A program made the position numbers and the translations under genes. DNA of 64,000 bases from the NCBI RefSeq assembly GCF_016808095.1, contig NC_068979.1, positions 24,201,444 to 24,265,443 on the forward strand. The letters run 5' to 3'. Below the pieces are notes generated by a model, which saw only the letters and a program-made list of their open reading frames with translations, made no database searches and was not told the DNA's origin. This stretch comes from Vigna angularis. Its lineage: Eukaryota > Streptophyta > Magnoliopsida > Fabales > Fabaceae. Positions within the stretch are counted from its first letter, which is position 1, and every line of letters starts with the position of its first letter. Positions 33,839 through 47,256 of the stretch are shown piece by piece.

Positions 33839-35112
33839 AGTGAAAAGTATCAAAGTACTCACAGAAAATGGCCCAACAGAACTTGTTTGCACAGAGGCTG
33901 ATAGAAGAAAGACACAAAAAGAACAAAAGGAGATTGAGAAAAACAACAGTAGTATAGACAAGGATACTAAAATACTTTGAATAAATGAACTAATATTATG
34001 ACAACTTTTGAGTGCTAAAAGGCCATGAGAATAAGGAAAGGTAGAAAGGTTGAAAAGAAAACTTAGTTATGTGAAGGAAAGGCTAAAACTGAAGTGAGGA
34101 AATGAATACAGGAGAGAATTTAAAATGAATTGCTGAATAACTGCCTGGCATATTTAAGAGCAGCTCTATAAGTAGGCTAATGGAATATGCAAAATGTCAA
34201 ATAGGTAGGGCCATGTGCTAGTGGCCTAATTGACACTTCATCATGGTTTTAATATAGATGAAGTTATGGTATAGAATTGTGATGGAAAACAAGTTATATT
34301 AACATTCTGCTATAAACATGGATTAGCACAGATTCTGTCATAAATATGGAGAAAGTTTAGCCGGCTGTGTTAACAAAGGTATGTTTGTTATACTGGAAGA
34401 CCCTATGATTTGTCTCCTTCCAGGTGATAGGGTGATAACTACTGAAGAGAAACATGTTTTTATCCACTTTGGTTGTATAATATATATGTAGTCCCATCAT
34501 TTTAAAAGTAATGCCCTTTTTTCCTTTTCACAAGTGGATCTAACCCACTGTATAGTCTATTCTTCTTAAATATACCTTTAACTAAATCAATCTTCAATAA
34601 TCAAACCAGCTACTGAGATTTATTTGTCACACACACTGATATATGGTTTTTGGAATAATAGCAGTACATATGCTTGAGATTTAATTGGTCATTTGAAAAT
34701 TAGGTAATAGTGTAATTTAATTATATTCAAGGAGCTTATTGGTACTATGCAGTTAATGTGATTGGACTGTTGTTTGTGATGGAGGTATGCTTTGGAGATA
34801 TTGATTTGGTTAGCTCCCGTTTATATGTTCTTACAAATCTTTCTACTATATCTTCAAAATATAAAATACTCATCATAAAAACAACTATGAAAGTACCAAG
34901 GAAGTACAAGGATTAAGAGGACGATGTTACATGACTAACGTTGTTATATCTTCCAACTTTTCTTTTTGTCATAGTTTATAAATAAAATATTAGCAAAAAG
35001 AGAAAATAGGTACAAGGAAAGTGTAAAACTGTTTTGCGATCAAACCAATCACCATTATAAATTTATTGATTTTTATGATGATAACTTTAAAGGTTAGATT
35101 AATAGTAGTTTT
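33839..35112 (-). other. PKS upstream region
   Basis: This is the leader and promoter side of PKS, followed by AT-rich spacer. I do not see a convincing TATA box; TTAAATAT near 34150-34157 on the minus strand is a weak candidate. No other gene. Confidence 0.35.
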
Positions 35113-35121
35113 TATTAGTTA

Positions 35122-36725
35122 GGTTTAATGTTTTGGTAGGTACTTATTTTTTTTTTTCAGAATTTCAAATAGGTCATTTTCTTTTTCGGTGTCTCAATTG
35201 AGTTTTTATTTTTATAAAATTAAATCAAATAAAGGCTTTCTGTCAAATTAATTAAACGACTTTTAAAATGGTCTTATGTTAAAGTATTGTTTAAACTGAC
35301 GTGGCATTAAAAATGTGTATGAATTGTATTTTGTACTAAAAATTGGAGTGTAGAGAGGGGAAATCAAATTTAATTAAGGGCAAAGTAGGTAAAAGAAATA
35401 AAATTAAGATCAGTCATTCCTCTGCAATTGGGAAATCGAAATCAAATTGGGGAAAATCAATTGGGCTTCGTATCAGGGTTTGTGGAAGAAAAAGAAGTGT
35501 GTTTTTGTTCGATTGGAAGAGATGGATAATCAAATGTAGAAGTTTGTTCATCTTCGACGTGTAATGGGTGGCGGCATCAAAAGTCCAATGTCGTTTTTCG
35601 TGATGGAGTAACTACGACTGATTGATTGATGGTGTGAACTTTGGAAATCAGACCAGGAAAGAAAATTGCAGGAAAGAAGATTGCAGGAATAAACTTTACA
35701 ATTAAAAAGCTTTAAAAGCTAAAAGTCAAACCAAACAACAACTGAGAAAGATACCCCACTGGACAAACAAAATGGCTTTTACAGTATCACAATAAAAAAA
35801 AGATCAATGCCTGATTTGCATAGTTTCACAAGAACTCAACAATTAGTATTCAAGTTTTCAAGAGATCTTCCATTTTTTGGTAACTGACTTCACACATGTA
35901 GAAAAAAAATAGCTTCCACTATTGTCATTGAATCACACGACACTCCCAAACCACAAAACCAGCTCCAAAAACAATTCCTAAACTCGAATACAGGATGTGT
36001 TACACCAGAGTAGAATGCACCAGTAGCTAGGGTAGGATGTGCTACAACAGTAGCTGGGGTAGGATGTGCTATAGCAGGCGCACAGAATGCACTCGTACAT
36101 CCCGTCGAGCTTTTCGCGGTCCCTCTTGCTCTGCAGGATCTCCTTCCCTAGCACCGGCGGTGGGTTCTTCCGCTTGAGCCGTCAATGTTCATGGCGCAAG
36201 AGCCGCAAATCCCCTCGCGACAGGAGCGGCGGAAGGTGAGGCTGGGATCGATCTCGTTTTTTATCTTGTGTCGCGGGTTCCACCCTAAATCCCAATCTGA
36301 TTTCAAAACTTGAGTTGGGATTCTTCTGTTATGGAGCCCCAATCTCGGCGTTTCTCTTTCTCTTCCATGAACCTTAATTCGGAGCCCAATTTTTTTCCCC
36401 AAATGTGATTTGGATTTCTCAATTGTAGGGCTGCACTTAAATTTTTTATTTTACCTAGTTTACCTTTGACTACATTTGATTTAACATCTGTGCAATCTAT
36501 TTCTTAATAAAAAAATTCAATTCAAACTCGTTTTAGTGCCATGTCTGATTAATCCATACATTACCATGCCACGTAACCCAAACTTAAACGACCGTTTGTT
36601 CAATTTGACGGCAAGCCTCTAATTGCTTCAATTTTACAAAAACAAGGACCCAATTGAGACTCGAGAAAGAAAGGGATCTATTTGAAATTCTGGACGAAAA
36701 TAGGGACCTATCGAGACATTAAACC
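35122..36725. mobile_element. Pack-MULE with long TIRs carrying an SDHB fragment
   Basis: The 1604-bp element has ends GGTTTAATG / CATTAAACC and a perfect 9-bp target duplication TATTAGTTA (35113-35121 and 36726-36734), diagnostic of Mutator-like elements. The inverted arms can be followed for about 390 bp (35122-35510 against 36335-36725). No transposase is present. The interior holds a rearranged piece of a nuclear gene for a mitochondrial protein. Confidence 0.93.
36015..36268 (-). pseudogene. Captured fragment of succinate dehydrogenase iron-sulfur subunit (SDHB/SDH2)
   Basis: The minus strand encodes [20 protein letters not shown] and continues [12 protein letters not shown], the [2Fe-2S] cysteine region of SDHB. 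It then jumps directly, in another frame, to [20 protein letters not shown] and LCAC, the start of the second cysteine-rich domain. About 50-60 residues between these parts, judged from memory of plant SDH2, are missing. Next, a 27-bp unit (36021-36047 and 36048-36074) is tandemly repeated, doubling a [12 protein letters not shown] segment. With an internal deletion, a frame change and no N- or C-terminus it cannot make an active subunit. It is far more GC-rich than its flanks. Confidence 0.9.
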
Positions 36726-36734
36726 TATTAGTTA

Positions 36735-39700
36735 ATGATGAAAATTCACTAATATTATTCTAACTCGAATGAAAAGTATATGAATTAGTATTTGGAAAAC
36801 ATGTAAAATGTACAATATGATCATATGGTCATGTTTATATGATAGATTGTACAGTCATATTCATGATTGACCACGAGATTAACACTAATATTAATTAGCT
36901 TAAAACAAAACATGTTTATCCGTAATTGGGTTGTGATTAGACTATATTAATCCAAAACTCACTCAAAAAATTATAAATATAAGTTTGAAGTAAAAAGACA
37001 AGTGATTGTATTTATTATGTATTAATTGTTGTAACTGTCGAACAAGCACTGATTTTGATATCAAAATACCTTCCACAAGTAATCTCCAACTTAACTAGGA
37101 ACATTCAAGACAAACGTGAAAATGATTGAGATTAGGACATGAAGATACGTAATATAGTAAAACAGACAACCTCAATTCCATAATCAAAACGTAAAATTTT
37201 AAGATTTTCAACACAAATCAAACATGAGAATGTTGTAAAAGATTTAAATTTTTCAACAATGAAACTTCGATGTAAAAGTCAAATTTTCAAACTTGACGAA
37301 CTAAGATGAAAAATTCTGTTAAAAGAGATGTCCATATTTAGTGTTCATGTATAGAATAAGATTGTCTTTAACAATTTGTTTGATAACTTGAAAAAAATTT
37401 GTTTGGGAAAGTTGTGTTCTTTTACTGATTTGATAAATAAGTTAGATTATGGAATTTGCAGTATACTTCAGTTTTATTAATGGTTGAAACATAATAAGAG
37501 TGAAGTAATGAACTCCATCTGTATCAAACATTAGACTTTAATTTATGTGAATTCATCACTCTCCATTATGCATAGCATAAAAGAAAATAGTTGTGAAAAA
37601 CCAAAACAAAAACAACTCACGCCTTGGCCTTGGAGAATAACCAACCAGCAAAAACTTGTCCATTCGAATTAGAGATATGTTGTCCACACAAAATAGACAG
37701 TAGAAACAAAGCATGCATATATTTCTTACCTGTGACAATAATTAGGCTACCATATCAATCATATATATCTCCAAACCAGACAAATAATATTGACAAGATT
37801 TCACAATTCTATTATACACCACACTCTAAGCTTACACCAAACAAAGGATAGATAATAAACAGGTTCTGCGGACCCCTGTCATAGTGCTTTTGGCATAGAC
37901 AACCAATGTCCCTTAAGTACTGTGACGCTAAAATTGAACAAGTAATGCTTTAAATCTCTAATCTTATCTCAAATTCTAACACAACAAGTTCTATACCAGA
38001 AAGAAAGTGAAGAGAAGAGAGAAAATGTGACATTTCAACAACAATGCCTTGTTATATTAAATGAAGTCTGTTATATGAATCAAATGGTAATTTTCAACAC
38101 TTTTAAATTCCAAAATCAGAAGATAAAACTGTCTTTTAAGACCAAGTAACCGTAAGAACATTATTGTTGAAAAATAACTCGATTAGAAATAAAATAAGTT
38201 TATAGTTTATAAATAAATACATATCTTATCTTATTATACTTGATTTTGGGTTGAATTGAGTTTAAAGTTTATTTTTTAATATAATATTAGAATCATGAAT
38301 TAAAGTTTATCCTAAAAAAAATTATTATTTATTTGGTTTATCATAATTTTTTATCATACTATTATCAAACCAGTTTTTAATATCTAATTTTATAAAACAA
38401 GTTAAAAGAATATAATCGAGTACAAATTTCATTTCATTTAATTTTAATAACAAAGAAGATTTCTAAGAAAAAATAACATTGTTCTATTTGGATCAATTAT
38501 ATCTGTCCTTTAATCACGCTATCTAATTTGGTTAATCATTCATCACTTAAATGACATTTTCGTTTTGTACAATAAAGACATTCTAGGATTAGACTTCGTG
38601 ATATTTAGGATTAAACATGTCTTTTGTTTAGCTTATATTATTGGAGAAATCTTCTGGATATATTTCAGAAGTTCCTTTTTATTTGTCATTAGCTATGTTT
38701 TCTTCTGCATAGCTGTAAAACTAACTCCTGGGTTAGTAGCTAAAGCCTTGTCCAAAGTGATAATCCAAGGATTCAAACTCCAAGAATTTTTCTGCATAAG
38801 CTGTAAGACCTTCTTCCATTATGACCAATTACTATCATGTTACTTGGCCCTTCTCTGGAACAAAATGTTACTTAAAATTCTCTTCAAAAAACTGTTCCAA
38901 AAAAGTATATTTCTTTTTAGAAAAAATAATTCTACCGTGTCTTTAATTATTGGGCCAGACCCCTTGGGCTCTTTCTGGTCTATCTGATTCATCTGCTGTG
39001 TCCACATCCAGCATCATAGCTTACCTCACGTTCAGGAATTTGGTTGCAATTAATTTCACACCAACCTTCCATGCTAGTTCTATTGTGTTGTGTAGCACAA
39101 ACTTGCAAGCAAGCAGGACCCACTTGCAGTAACAGCACTGTACTATGTCTAGATTTGACATGTGAGTTATGCTGTCCACTTAGGTAAATATCATTCTCTG
39201 AAAGATAATTAGATTTAGAATGTTTTAGAACAGCCTCGGCTTGTCTTGTGGTTAATGCTAGTAGGGCTCTGATCCCACCACTGAGTTGGCAAATTAGCAT
39301 AAACTTGTATATTCTTTTATCTTTTAACTCCTATAGAAGCAACATTTCTCACAGCCACCTAATTTGCACTTTTGTGGTATTTTGACTATGTCCATTTCAC
39401 TGTCATTGCTCAGACAAGAGCAACAGAGACTGGGGCACCAAACAATGCTTAGTGGAGCTTGTCGCTCTCAAAATAAGATTTGTCAAAATGATATATACTA
39501 CTTGGTCACCCTCTTCAAGCTGTGCAAACGTTTCTGTCGTTATTATGGTAAAGGTGGGAGTAAACATGCCAGTCACCATGTACAGTCCTCTCCACTCTCC
39601 CTTAAAGCCAAAATTATGCTTACTAGTTAAAAGGGCTACGGAATACAGGTTTTATTTTTCTCAGTACTAAATGAATATGACTCAAAATACAGTGCATTTG

Positions 39701-40200
39701 TTAGAAAATTCTGACTTTTAGTCATTGTAGAACACATCCTTATAAAAAAGAAACAATGGCATTATGCCACTGAATAAATTCTGAACCGAAAGTTATTGAT
39801 CCACCAAAAATTAATAAGTACTATGTAAGTTTCGTGAAGAAGCCAAAGACTATTTGACATAATTTAGGAAAAAAAACAATTCTCACAAAAGTAACAATAT
39901 GTATAAGCAATAATTGTTCTGTTAATATAATGGCCGATTATTAACTAATGTATAAAATCAGAACTTTTTTTTTTCTGGCACAATTGAAGTTGACAAAGTG
40001 ACCAATTACATTTAGTTTACGTGAGGATTTTAGCAAGGAAGAACCATACACTGGTTACAAAACGTAGAGGCTTCAACTTCAAATTCAGAGAAAATAAAAC
40101 AACTATTGAGAAAAGTCGATCTTCACTTGACTTATGATTGTAACATTGTATAATGAGAAAATTAAATTATGAGAAAAAAAAAATGCCTATGGCGATAAAC
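36735..40200. other. Intergenic spacer
   Basis: Mostly AT-rich. The stretch 38560-39640 is less AT-rich and has modest open frames on both strands (for example 38989-39300 minus and 39364-39670 plus). None shows a domain I recognise, and frames on opposite strands overlap. It may be old gene or retroelement debris. Confidence 0.4.
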
Positions 40201-40370
40201 CTTGAGCTAAGTGACACGGTTGTGATGGTTAAGCCAAGTATCCCTGTGCCACACTAGAGATGTTTAGTTATGCCAAAATGCATGCAAAGCCTCACGAACT
40301 CTGCAAGAATAGTATATTGAAAGGTAGTAGTGGCTGTACAAGGCCAAGCCTTTCAACTTGTCTTCTGTGA

Positions 40371-43300
40371 TTACTGTGCAGATGTGACATTCGCAACCCA
40401 ATACTGCTTGACAGCAATTAGTATCTTCTCAGGAACAAGGGGACCATCCTCATGGTCCACCATTTTGGTATCCCATCTCATTCCTTCGACTAATTTCTTT
40501 ACCTTAATTAAGATATCAACTTCATCGCGGAATATTACAGCACCTTCTGGGCGTAAAATTCGATCCATCTCAAGAAGAATGTCTTCTTCATTGCATCTGC
40601 ATTTAGTTATCACACATCATGATTTGCAGCACAAGAATGAACACGATTTGATAAACGGAAACACAAGACTTAAACCAAGTGGTTGAACTAGTGATGGTTG
40701 GTAGTTAAATCCACACATACGTGTTATAAGCTCCAAAAGTCATTCAGAGGGATTGTTTAGACATCCACATATACAAAACTTGCCTGCCTAACAAGACTCA
40801 GATAAACAAAGTAACTGAAAAAGATGTTACAGCAATCTGACTGGAACATAAAACCGCTAGCAGTTTCCCATGGAGAATCATAAAAAGACCAAGTCATGGG
40901 AGAATGGAACCAATTCATCGTGAGCACTTTCAGTTTTTCATACAACGGTCAAAGCCAAAATACACACACATACTAAAGGACAGGTGATATAAAGTTTTCA
41001 ACAAACATCAGATTCAACAAAACATTGTCACTCAGATTGCACTGCAACTCCCGAGGAAAGTTGTTTAAGCTCATTGCCAGGAAATCATTTTCGTAGCAGC
41101 TAAAGCTATAATTGTAAGCTAAGCAAGCCAAAAAAATTTTATGAATTGGTATTGAATAAATTTAGAGGTAACAGGAAGAGAAATGGAATAACCATTTAAT
41201 AGATGGAATACTTACTTATCCTTGTAGAGACTAAAGAGACCATGGCTATGAATGAGGTCATATGTCCTCGGGTATGTAGAGAATGCTTCACACCTGGACA
41301 CAAATGCACACATAAATAAGTAAAAACATGTGAGCAAGAAGTTCATTCCGAAAAATTGTATAGCTAGCCACGTTACAATTCCGTACAAGATATAATAACT
41401 GACAGAAGACATGTCTGTGTCAAAATTATATTTCTTGAAATTATAAACTTCATTTTAATAATGGTACATAATTAGGATAGGAACTAAGTCTTTAAATCAA
41501 ACGATCTAGACATGCCATGAACAAATTATGAGGAAGTTAGAAAACCATACCAATCATGATAGATGCCAACAAGTCCTCGTTCATATATAACACCCAGTGT
41601 ACTTTTCTCGGCTATAGTAGGCACGACATTCATGACCCATAACTTGGTTGATTGAATAGCTGCAGCAAAACCACCCAATCCAGCATTCACATCCATAATG
41701 TTGCGATACCTTCCAGAATCTAGGAGTCGATTAATTTTCTTATAAGCATTTACATGCTTTTTCCACTTTTCGTTATCATCATTGTATGACTCAACCGAAA
41801 CTCCAGGCACAGAGCCACCAGCAATTCTAGAGGGGATGGCATAAAGCCTTTCTGGAAAAGGCTTAAGATCACCAGAAACTCTAGGAGTTGGAGTAATGCA
41901 GACCTCCATTTTCTTATACCTGTAGCCACAAAACAAAGTCATTCCAGGTGAGCACAAGTGTTGATCAAACTTTTAGAATATGTAAAACTAGCAGATACCC
42001 TTGTGAGAACTTAAAAAAAGGATTGTTTTGTTAATATTTCATGATTTCATGATATATAAAATAATCACAAATTGGAATCACGAAGTTTTTATCATAACTA
42101 CAGGCGCAAACATCAAAGACATAGAAACAGTAATTACATATTTTGTTTCCATAGGCTCCTGCATAACCGTATGGGACATCAATCTTTTAAGACAGTTTTG
42201 TTTTCCTTTTTTTCCACAACTTTTCTCCCACCTTTTACGTTCATGTATGCTTGTGCTTACGGTTAGTAGAAAGAAATATAAGGAATCCTAATAAAAGAAT
42301 GTCAAAATATTCAATTTGTTCAATACTAATTAAGGGTCATACCAGACATCATTAGCATCTGCCGACTCACAGAATTTTACTCTGGAATCTTCTTGTCTGC
42401 TGCGACATGATTCGGAGTCTACAGTTTTTTGCCAAATAGCAATTTCAGATTGTTCAGACTTTTTCTCCCAGCAAAGGAGCTTAGCAACCTCTTCAATCTT
42501 TCTCTGTTCTTCTTCAAGATCCTCTTTAGGTCTCTGCCAGGATTTGTAGTTAGTCTTCCAATTGATTGGAGGACCCGACAGCACCCAATAACCGCCAGGT
42601 CTTAGAACTCGGTCAACCTCCATCATATACATTCCATCTGCAAATAGAGGACCCAATATGCATTACTAAATAGCTGTTATAACTTATATTAGGCGCCAAA
42701 TCTAAGAGCAATAATAAGCAAAAAAATCATCTTGCTTTCTCATTTACAGCAAGTACTTCACAGAGAAGATTATACTTAAAAACGTGAATATCTCACCATT
42801 TGCTCCCCAGGGAATCAAGCAGCGAGAGCAGTGTGCCATGTCAAAAGCTGCAGATGGATACGGCAATTTTATGGTTCCAAGAACACCAATGACAGCAGGT
42901 ACACCTCTTTCAAGAGCAAACTGTACTTGTGCCTCATGAGAGTCCCTCGGTGCAAATGACATGGCAATAACATTCCTGCTCCAGAGATATGCGCCCCAAC
43001 TGGCAACCTGAGCAAAACAACCTTACATTAAGGATACAATCCTAAAACAAAGAACTCTTGCTATTGATCAAATTAACATGTACAAGAATGAAAAAAAAAA
43101 AAAATATATATAGCCCTGAGGAATTTGCAGTGAAAAGCATACCCCACAACCAGTGTCCAGTGCTGTCCTAACTGTTCCATCCTTTATAGGTATCACAGAA
43201 GCAAGCTGATCAATATATTTGTCTGCACCCTGCGGAAATTGAGTTCCACCCCCCGGGAATCTGAACACATTTCCCTCATACTGGATCCAGTTCTGAATAG

Positions 43301-43787
43301 CCTTCTCAACTGTAAGACTCTTGTACGGCGCATTTGCATATGGAACATAATCACGGCTTTTCGGCCATGAAAATGGAGTCACATATCCCTTAGGTGCTGG
43401 GATCAAACAGTGCAATTTTTCTTCCTCAGGGGGACAATGCCTCTCACGATAATTCATATTTTCTCTTGGAAAAGTCATGGCACGCCGTTGATCTTGGCAA
43501 GGGGTGTAATCGATAAATTGAGCATCGCAAGGTTCAAACACCTTTGGTTTTGACTCAAATTCATCAATTTTGCTGACTTCTCCACCATGGTGAGAATCAA
43601 AACTCAAATCAGGGCGTATATTACAGTCTGAGCTTTTCTTAGTAATCTCCAATGCTATGCTATCTCCCTTTCCAAAACCACTTCTCTGCCATGCACCCAA
43701 TATATAGAAGAAACAGCACAGACCAACTACTATAAAGATCTGCACGGAGCTTCTAGCCCTACCATCAGCTGAATGTGGTTTTGCCAT
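40371..43787 (-). CDS. PMT2: Golgi methyltransferase, QUASIMODO2 family (PMT2-like)
   Basis: This is a putative S-adenosylmethionine-dependent methyltransferase (Methyltransf_29/DUF248) thought to methylate pectic or other wall polysaccharides in the Golgi. Coding exons (minus) are 43787-43143, 43007-42797, 42637-42343, 41919-41551, 41293-41216 and 40596-40371. All junctions are GT-AG and phases join exactly, giving 607 aa; the family is about 600-615. A type II signal anchor [19 protein letters not shown] spans about residues 17-35. The hallmark [20 protein letters not shown] is in exon 1. The SAM motif [15 protein letters not shown] is split by intron 1, and a second half-site [16 protein letters not shown] is in the fourth coding exon. 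The C-terminus has [20 protein letters not shown]. Overall it matches Arabidopsis PMT2 as remembered. No lesion seen. Confidence 0.93.
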
Positions 43788-44820
43788 CTGAACCAAAGAA
43801 ACACCAGTTCTCATTCAGAATTACACATATAATAACTCGTACGATTAACAATGTATGGCCCAGGACAAAAAAATCTTAAATTAAAAGCAAGAAAATTGCT
43901 TCAAATAATTGACAACAATTGGCAAGTTCCAATCGAAGAAATTAAGCCCCAATAATGCATCGTATCAATATCATTTCAATCAAAATCATGAAGCAATTAT
44001 TAGTCTGTAACATATTGTAGGGATGCAAACGGAACTTCGGATCTTATACAACATGGAACCTATGTTCCATCGGTAGCACGTTTCTCATGCCAACCAACAA
44101 GGTCAAGGAGTGATCGCCCATCTGTGTACTAACAACGATAATACAAACATTAAAAGACAACAAAACAAAACCAAGCACGCAACATACTTATGAACTAAAA
44201 CCACATATACAAGGTGAATCGTATGGGATCTAGCTTTAGGTAAATGCGATGCAAGATTCACACATAAAAGAATTCAGTCAATGAGTTATGAACAAGGACG
44301 ACCCAAGAAACCTTACTAAAGATAATTTACTTGGTGCACCACACCATGGATTTTTTTATGTAAGGCACAATATGGATATTAAGAAAACTAAACTTTGAAG
44401 ACACCCAGAAGAAAAAATAACCAAAAAGTTAGGAAAACAGAAGAAAGGAAGAGAATTTAAATGAGGGAAATATGTTACCAATCATAAGAAGCTGCAGGGA
44501 GCAATGGCTACGAAGATCTGGAGTCTTCTTAAGAGGAATTAGTTGAGAGAGAGAGAAATCTGAAAGGATTTTATAAATTTTCTGGAGAACCAAATGGTGA
44601 TTTTCCTTGCTGCAAGAGCAGTGAGAGGTGCCAATAAAATTATTATTATTTGTTTCTATCAAAATTCCAAACCGTTCACATGAACGAACAGCAGAGGAAA
44701 AGAAGAAAAAAAGCAAAAGCGGAAAGAAAAAATAAAAGAAAAAAAAGGGAAATGGTAAAAGAAAGTACAGTTCTATCAATTCTATAGCGTCTCGCAGATA
44801 AATGGCTCAATAAATGTGCG
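43788..44820 (-). other. Probable 5'-UTR intron and leader exon of PMT2
   Basis: The ATG is directly preceded on the minus strand by TTTGGTTCAG, a good acceptor. A donor G|GTAACATA lies at 44478, upstream of which the sequence is GA/CT-rich like a leader. This implies a 5'-UTR intron at 43788-44478 and a leader exon from 44479 to roughly 44800. Inferred from splice motifs only. Confidence 0.5.
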
Positions 44821-45425
44821 TGTGTTACGTTGTTTTATTTTATATTTTTTCCGTTGTAAAAGGAAGTAAATTGATGTGACTGGTTTATTACTTTGAAATG
44901 TGACGTCTCTCCCTGTTTTTCTATTTATCCCTTTTAAAAAAAATAATACTTAAAATATCAATAAAAAGTTAACGAAAAATGTTAATTTACCATAGCTTTA
45001 TTATCGAATTATTTTTATCAATCTAATGATTATTATTATTTATATAATGAAAACGTCAACATATATTATGAAAGAAATAGAATATTTAAAAAAAAATCAA
45101 AAGTCCGCGTTCGCGTTGATACGGAACAGAGGGTTGGAGGCACGATTGGCGGTGCAGAGGGGTCCCACGCGCCAGCAAAGTCGTTTATTGCATATATCTC
45201 ATGACATGGGCTCATTCATCCATATGTGTGTGACCAAGCGCTACATAACAAATGTAGTGCTCATGTGGCGCGTGCATCTCACCTCCACCATACCCATCAA
45301 TTGATCATGCTTCCCACTTCCTCGCCACACTGCTCTTCATTCAAGTAAAGAATAATTCATTGATATTAACACAATTATGTATTTTTAAAACATTATATTA
45401 TAATTATTTTTGTGAAAATTGTTAT

Positions 45426-45460
<35 letters not shown>

Positions 45461-46016
45461 GTTTAAAAAAGTTAGGTAAGACTTTAGTTAAAAACGCAAC
45501 AACTTAACCCACCAAGATCTAATAGACGGTGTCGTTTAAGGTCAATGAGGAAAACTCAATCCCTCAAAGAGTTCAGCAAAATGAAAAAATACCATGGCGA
45601 ATGAAAATAATACCAGGGGCACCATCAACTCAAAGGCACGAATACTTAAAATTAGAGGAAATAAATATATTTTTAAAATATATGAAATTTCAAAAATGTA
45701 TGAGAATATTAATATTGATAATACTATCTTGTCGGTGTGCCGTTAGCAATATACCAGGATTCCTTGTATGGTTGTTGAAATTTAAAACTATAATATCACA
45801 TAAATAAATGATCACTTTTCCATCATTAATTTAATTTTAGTAACATTATCATAATTCAAGAAAGAAAAGTCCTGCACCTGCATAAATGGAATATTTTGGA
45901 AAATAATAAAACTATTTTTAAGGGAATAAATATTAATTGTTTGAGTCTCTACTCCATAAATAAAGTTCAAAATATCTCGCATACGAGGGGCCACCGACAG
46001 GACAAGATCATTGAGA

Positions 46017-46019
<3 letters not shown>

Positions 46020-46098
<79 letters not shown>
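46020..46098. repeat. (TA)n microsatellite
   Basis: Pure TA run of about 79 bp. Confidence 0.97.
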
Positions 46099-46102
<4 letters not shown>

Positions 46103-46886
46103 ACTTGGATTGATTTGACGTACGTACTACCAATATTTTATTTTTAAAATTAGATGTAAGAACATTATATATATATAATATCATCTTAACATCACATTTT
46201 TATAATATTAGGTTTCTTTAATGTTTTTGTAAGAAATAGTTAAACAAATATAAACATGAATGTGGATGTGGATATAAATATCTTATTATCATGAAAATAA
46301 AAGGCGAATTGGAAACAAAAATGAATATTAGATTTTAATTGAAAAAGAAACTATCAAGCAATTAAGTATTTGTCTTTGAAATGTTTTGAATTAAAACAGT
46401 GAGAGAGAAAAATGGAAGAAATGTAAAGTAATATATAATGATATTTAATAAGGTGGAAAGTTAGAGAAGGGTTTTGGTTTGATGGCACATGTCATGGCAC
46501 ATACATATGATGATGAGATTGAGTATTATAAAATTAAGAACAGAGATTCATTGTGGTGCCCATGTCTAGTTATGCCATCCTGTCTTTCCTCTTTTGCCTA
46601 AATATTTATTATCTTCTTAAATATGTCTCTAGTTTTACAGAATATATGTTTTTTATTTAAGTTTAATTTTATTTGTTATAAGTGTAATCGTATTCAGGTT
46701 TACTTTTAAAGTATTACACATATATCATTTTAATTATCAGATCTTAATGTATCCACTCAATTTTTGGATAATACAATTGCTCAATTTTAATCCTTGCTAT
46801 ATAATAGATAAAACAATAAAGTAAACTTTAAATTTAAATTTAATCTTTTCAATTTCTTTAATTTTAAGAAAGCTTTCTCTAGTGTC

Positions 46887-46917
<31 letters not shown>

Positions 46918-47170
46918 TCTTTTATAGTACTTAAACATGATTTAGTAATTATACCATTAGAAATTAGTTTATTAGGAACTAATTACGTTACAGTTTTTTG
47001 TAGGTTGTTTCCTTAATATTAGAAGCTATAAAATAAGTCAGTTAAATCTGTTTTATCCTAATTTAGTGTCGATATATCAAGAGTAAAATAGAGTCGGTTG
47101 ATTATTTATAGCAATAGAATGAGTCAGACCATTTTAAATTTTATTAATTTTATTTTTTACTATATACATA

Positions 47171-47172
<2 letters not shown>

Positions 47173-47256
<84 letters not shown>
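47173..47256. repeat. Compound (TA)n(GA)n microsatellite
   Basis: About 64 bp of TA followed directly by about 20 bp of GA. Confidence 0.95.

Noticed and set aside
33839..33961. 41-codon hydrophobic N-terminal extension of the PKS frame
   Set aside because: PKS proteins lack a signal peptide. The downstream ATG at 33838 gives the expected N-terminus and length, so the extension is 5' UTR.
38565..38987. 140-aa plus-strand ORF rich in F, I and L
   Set aside because: It looks membrane-like only because of AT-rich composition, with no family match or regulatory context.
38989..39300. Minus-strand 103-aa ORF, and the primer-site-like GGGATCAGAGCC near 39267-39278
   Set aside because: No LTR is adjacent and the peptide has no recognisable features. 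One short match to a primer site is expected by chance.
45026..45304. 92-aa ORF in a GC-richer patch
   Set aside because: Its first part is AT-rich junk and its second part has no domain. I cannot separate it from promoter sequence.
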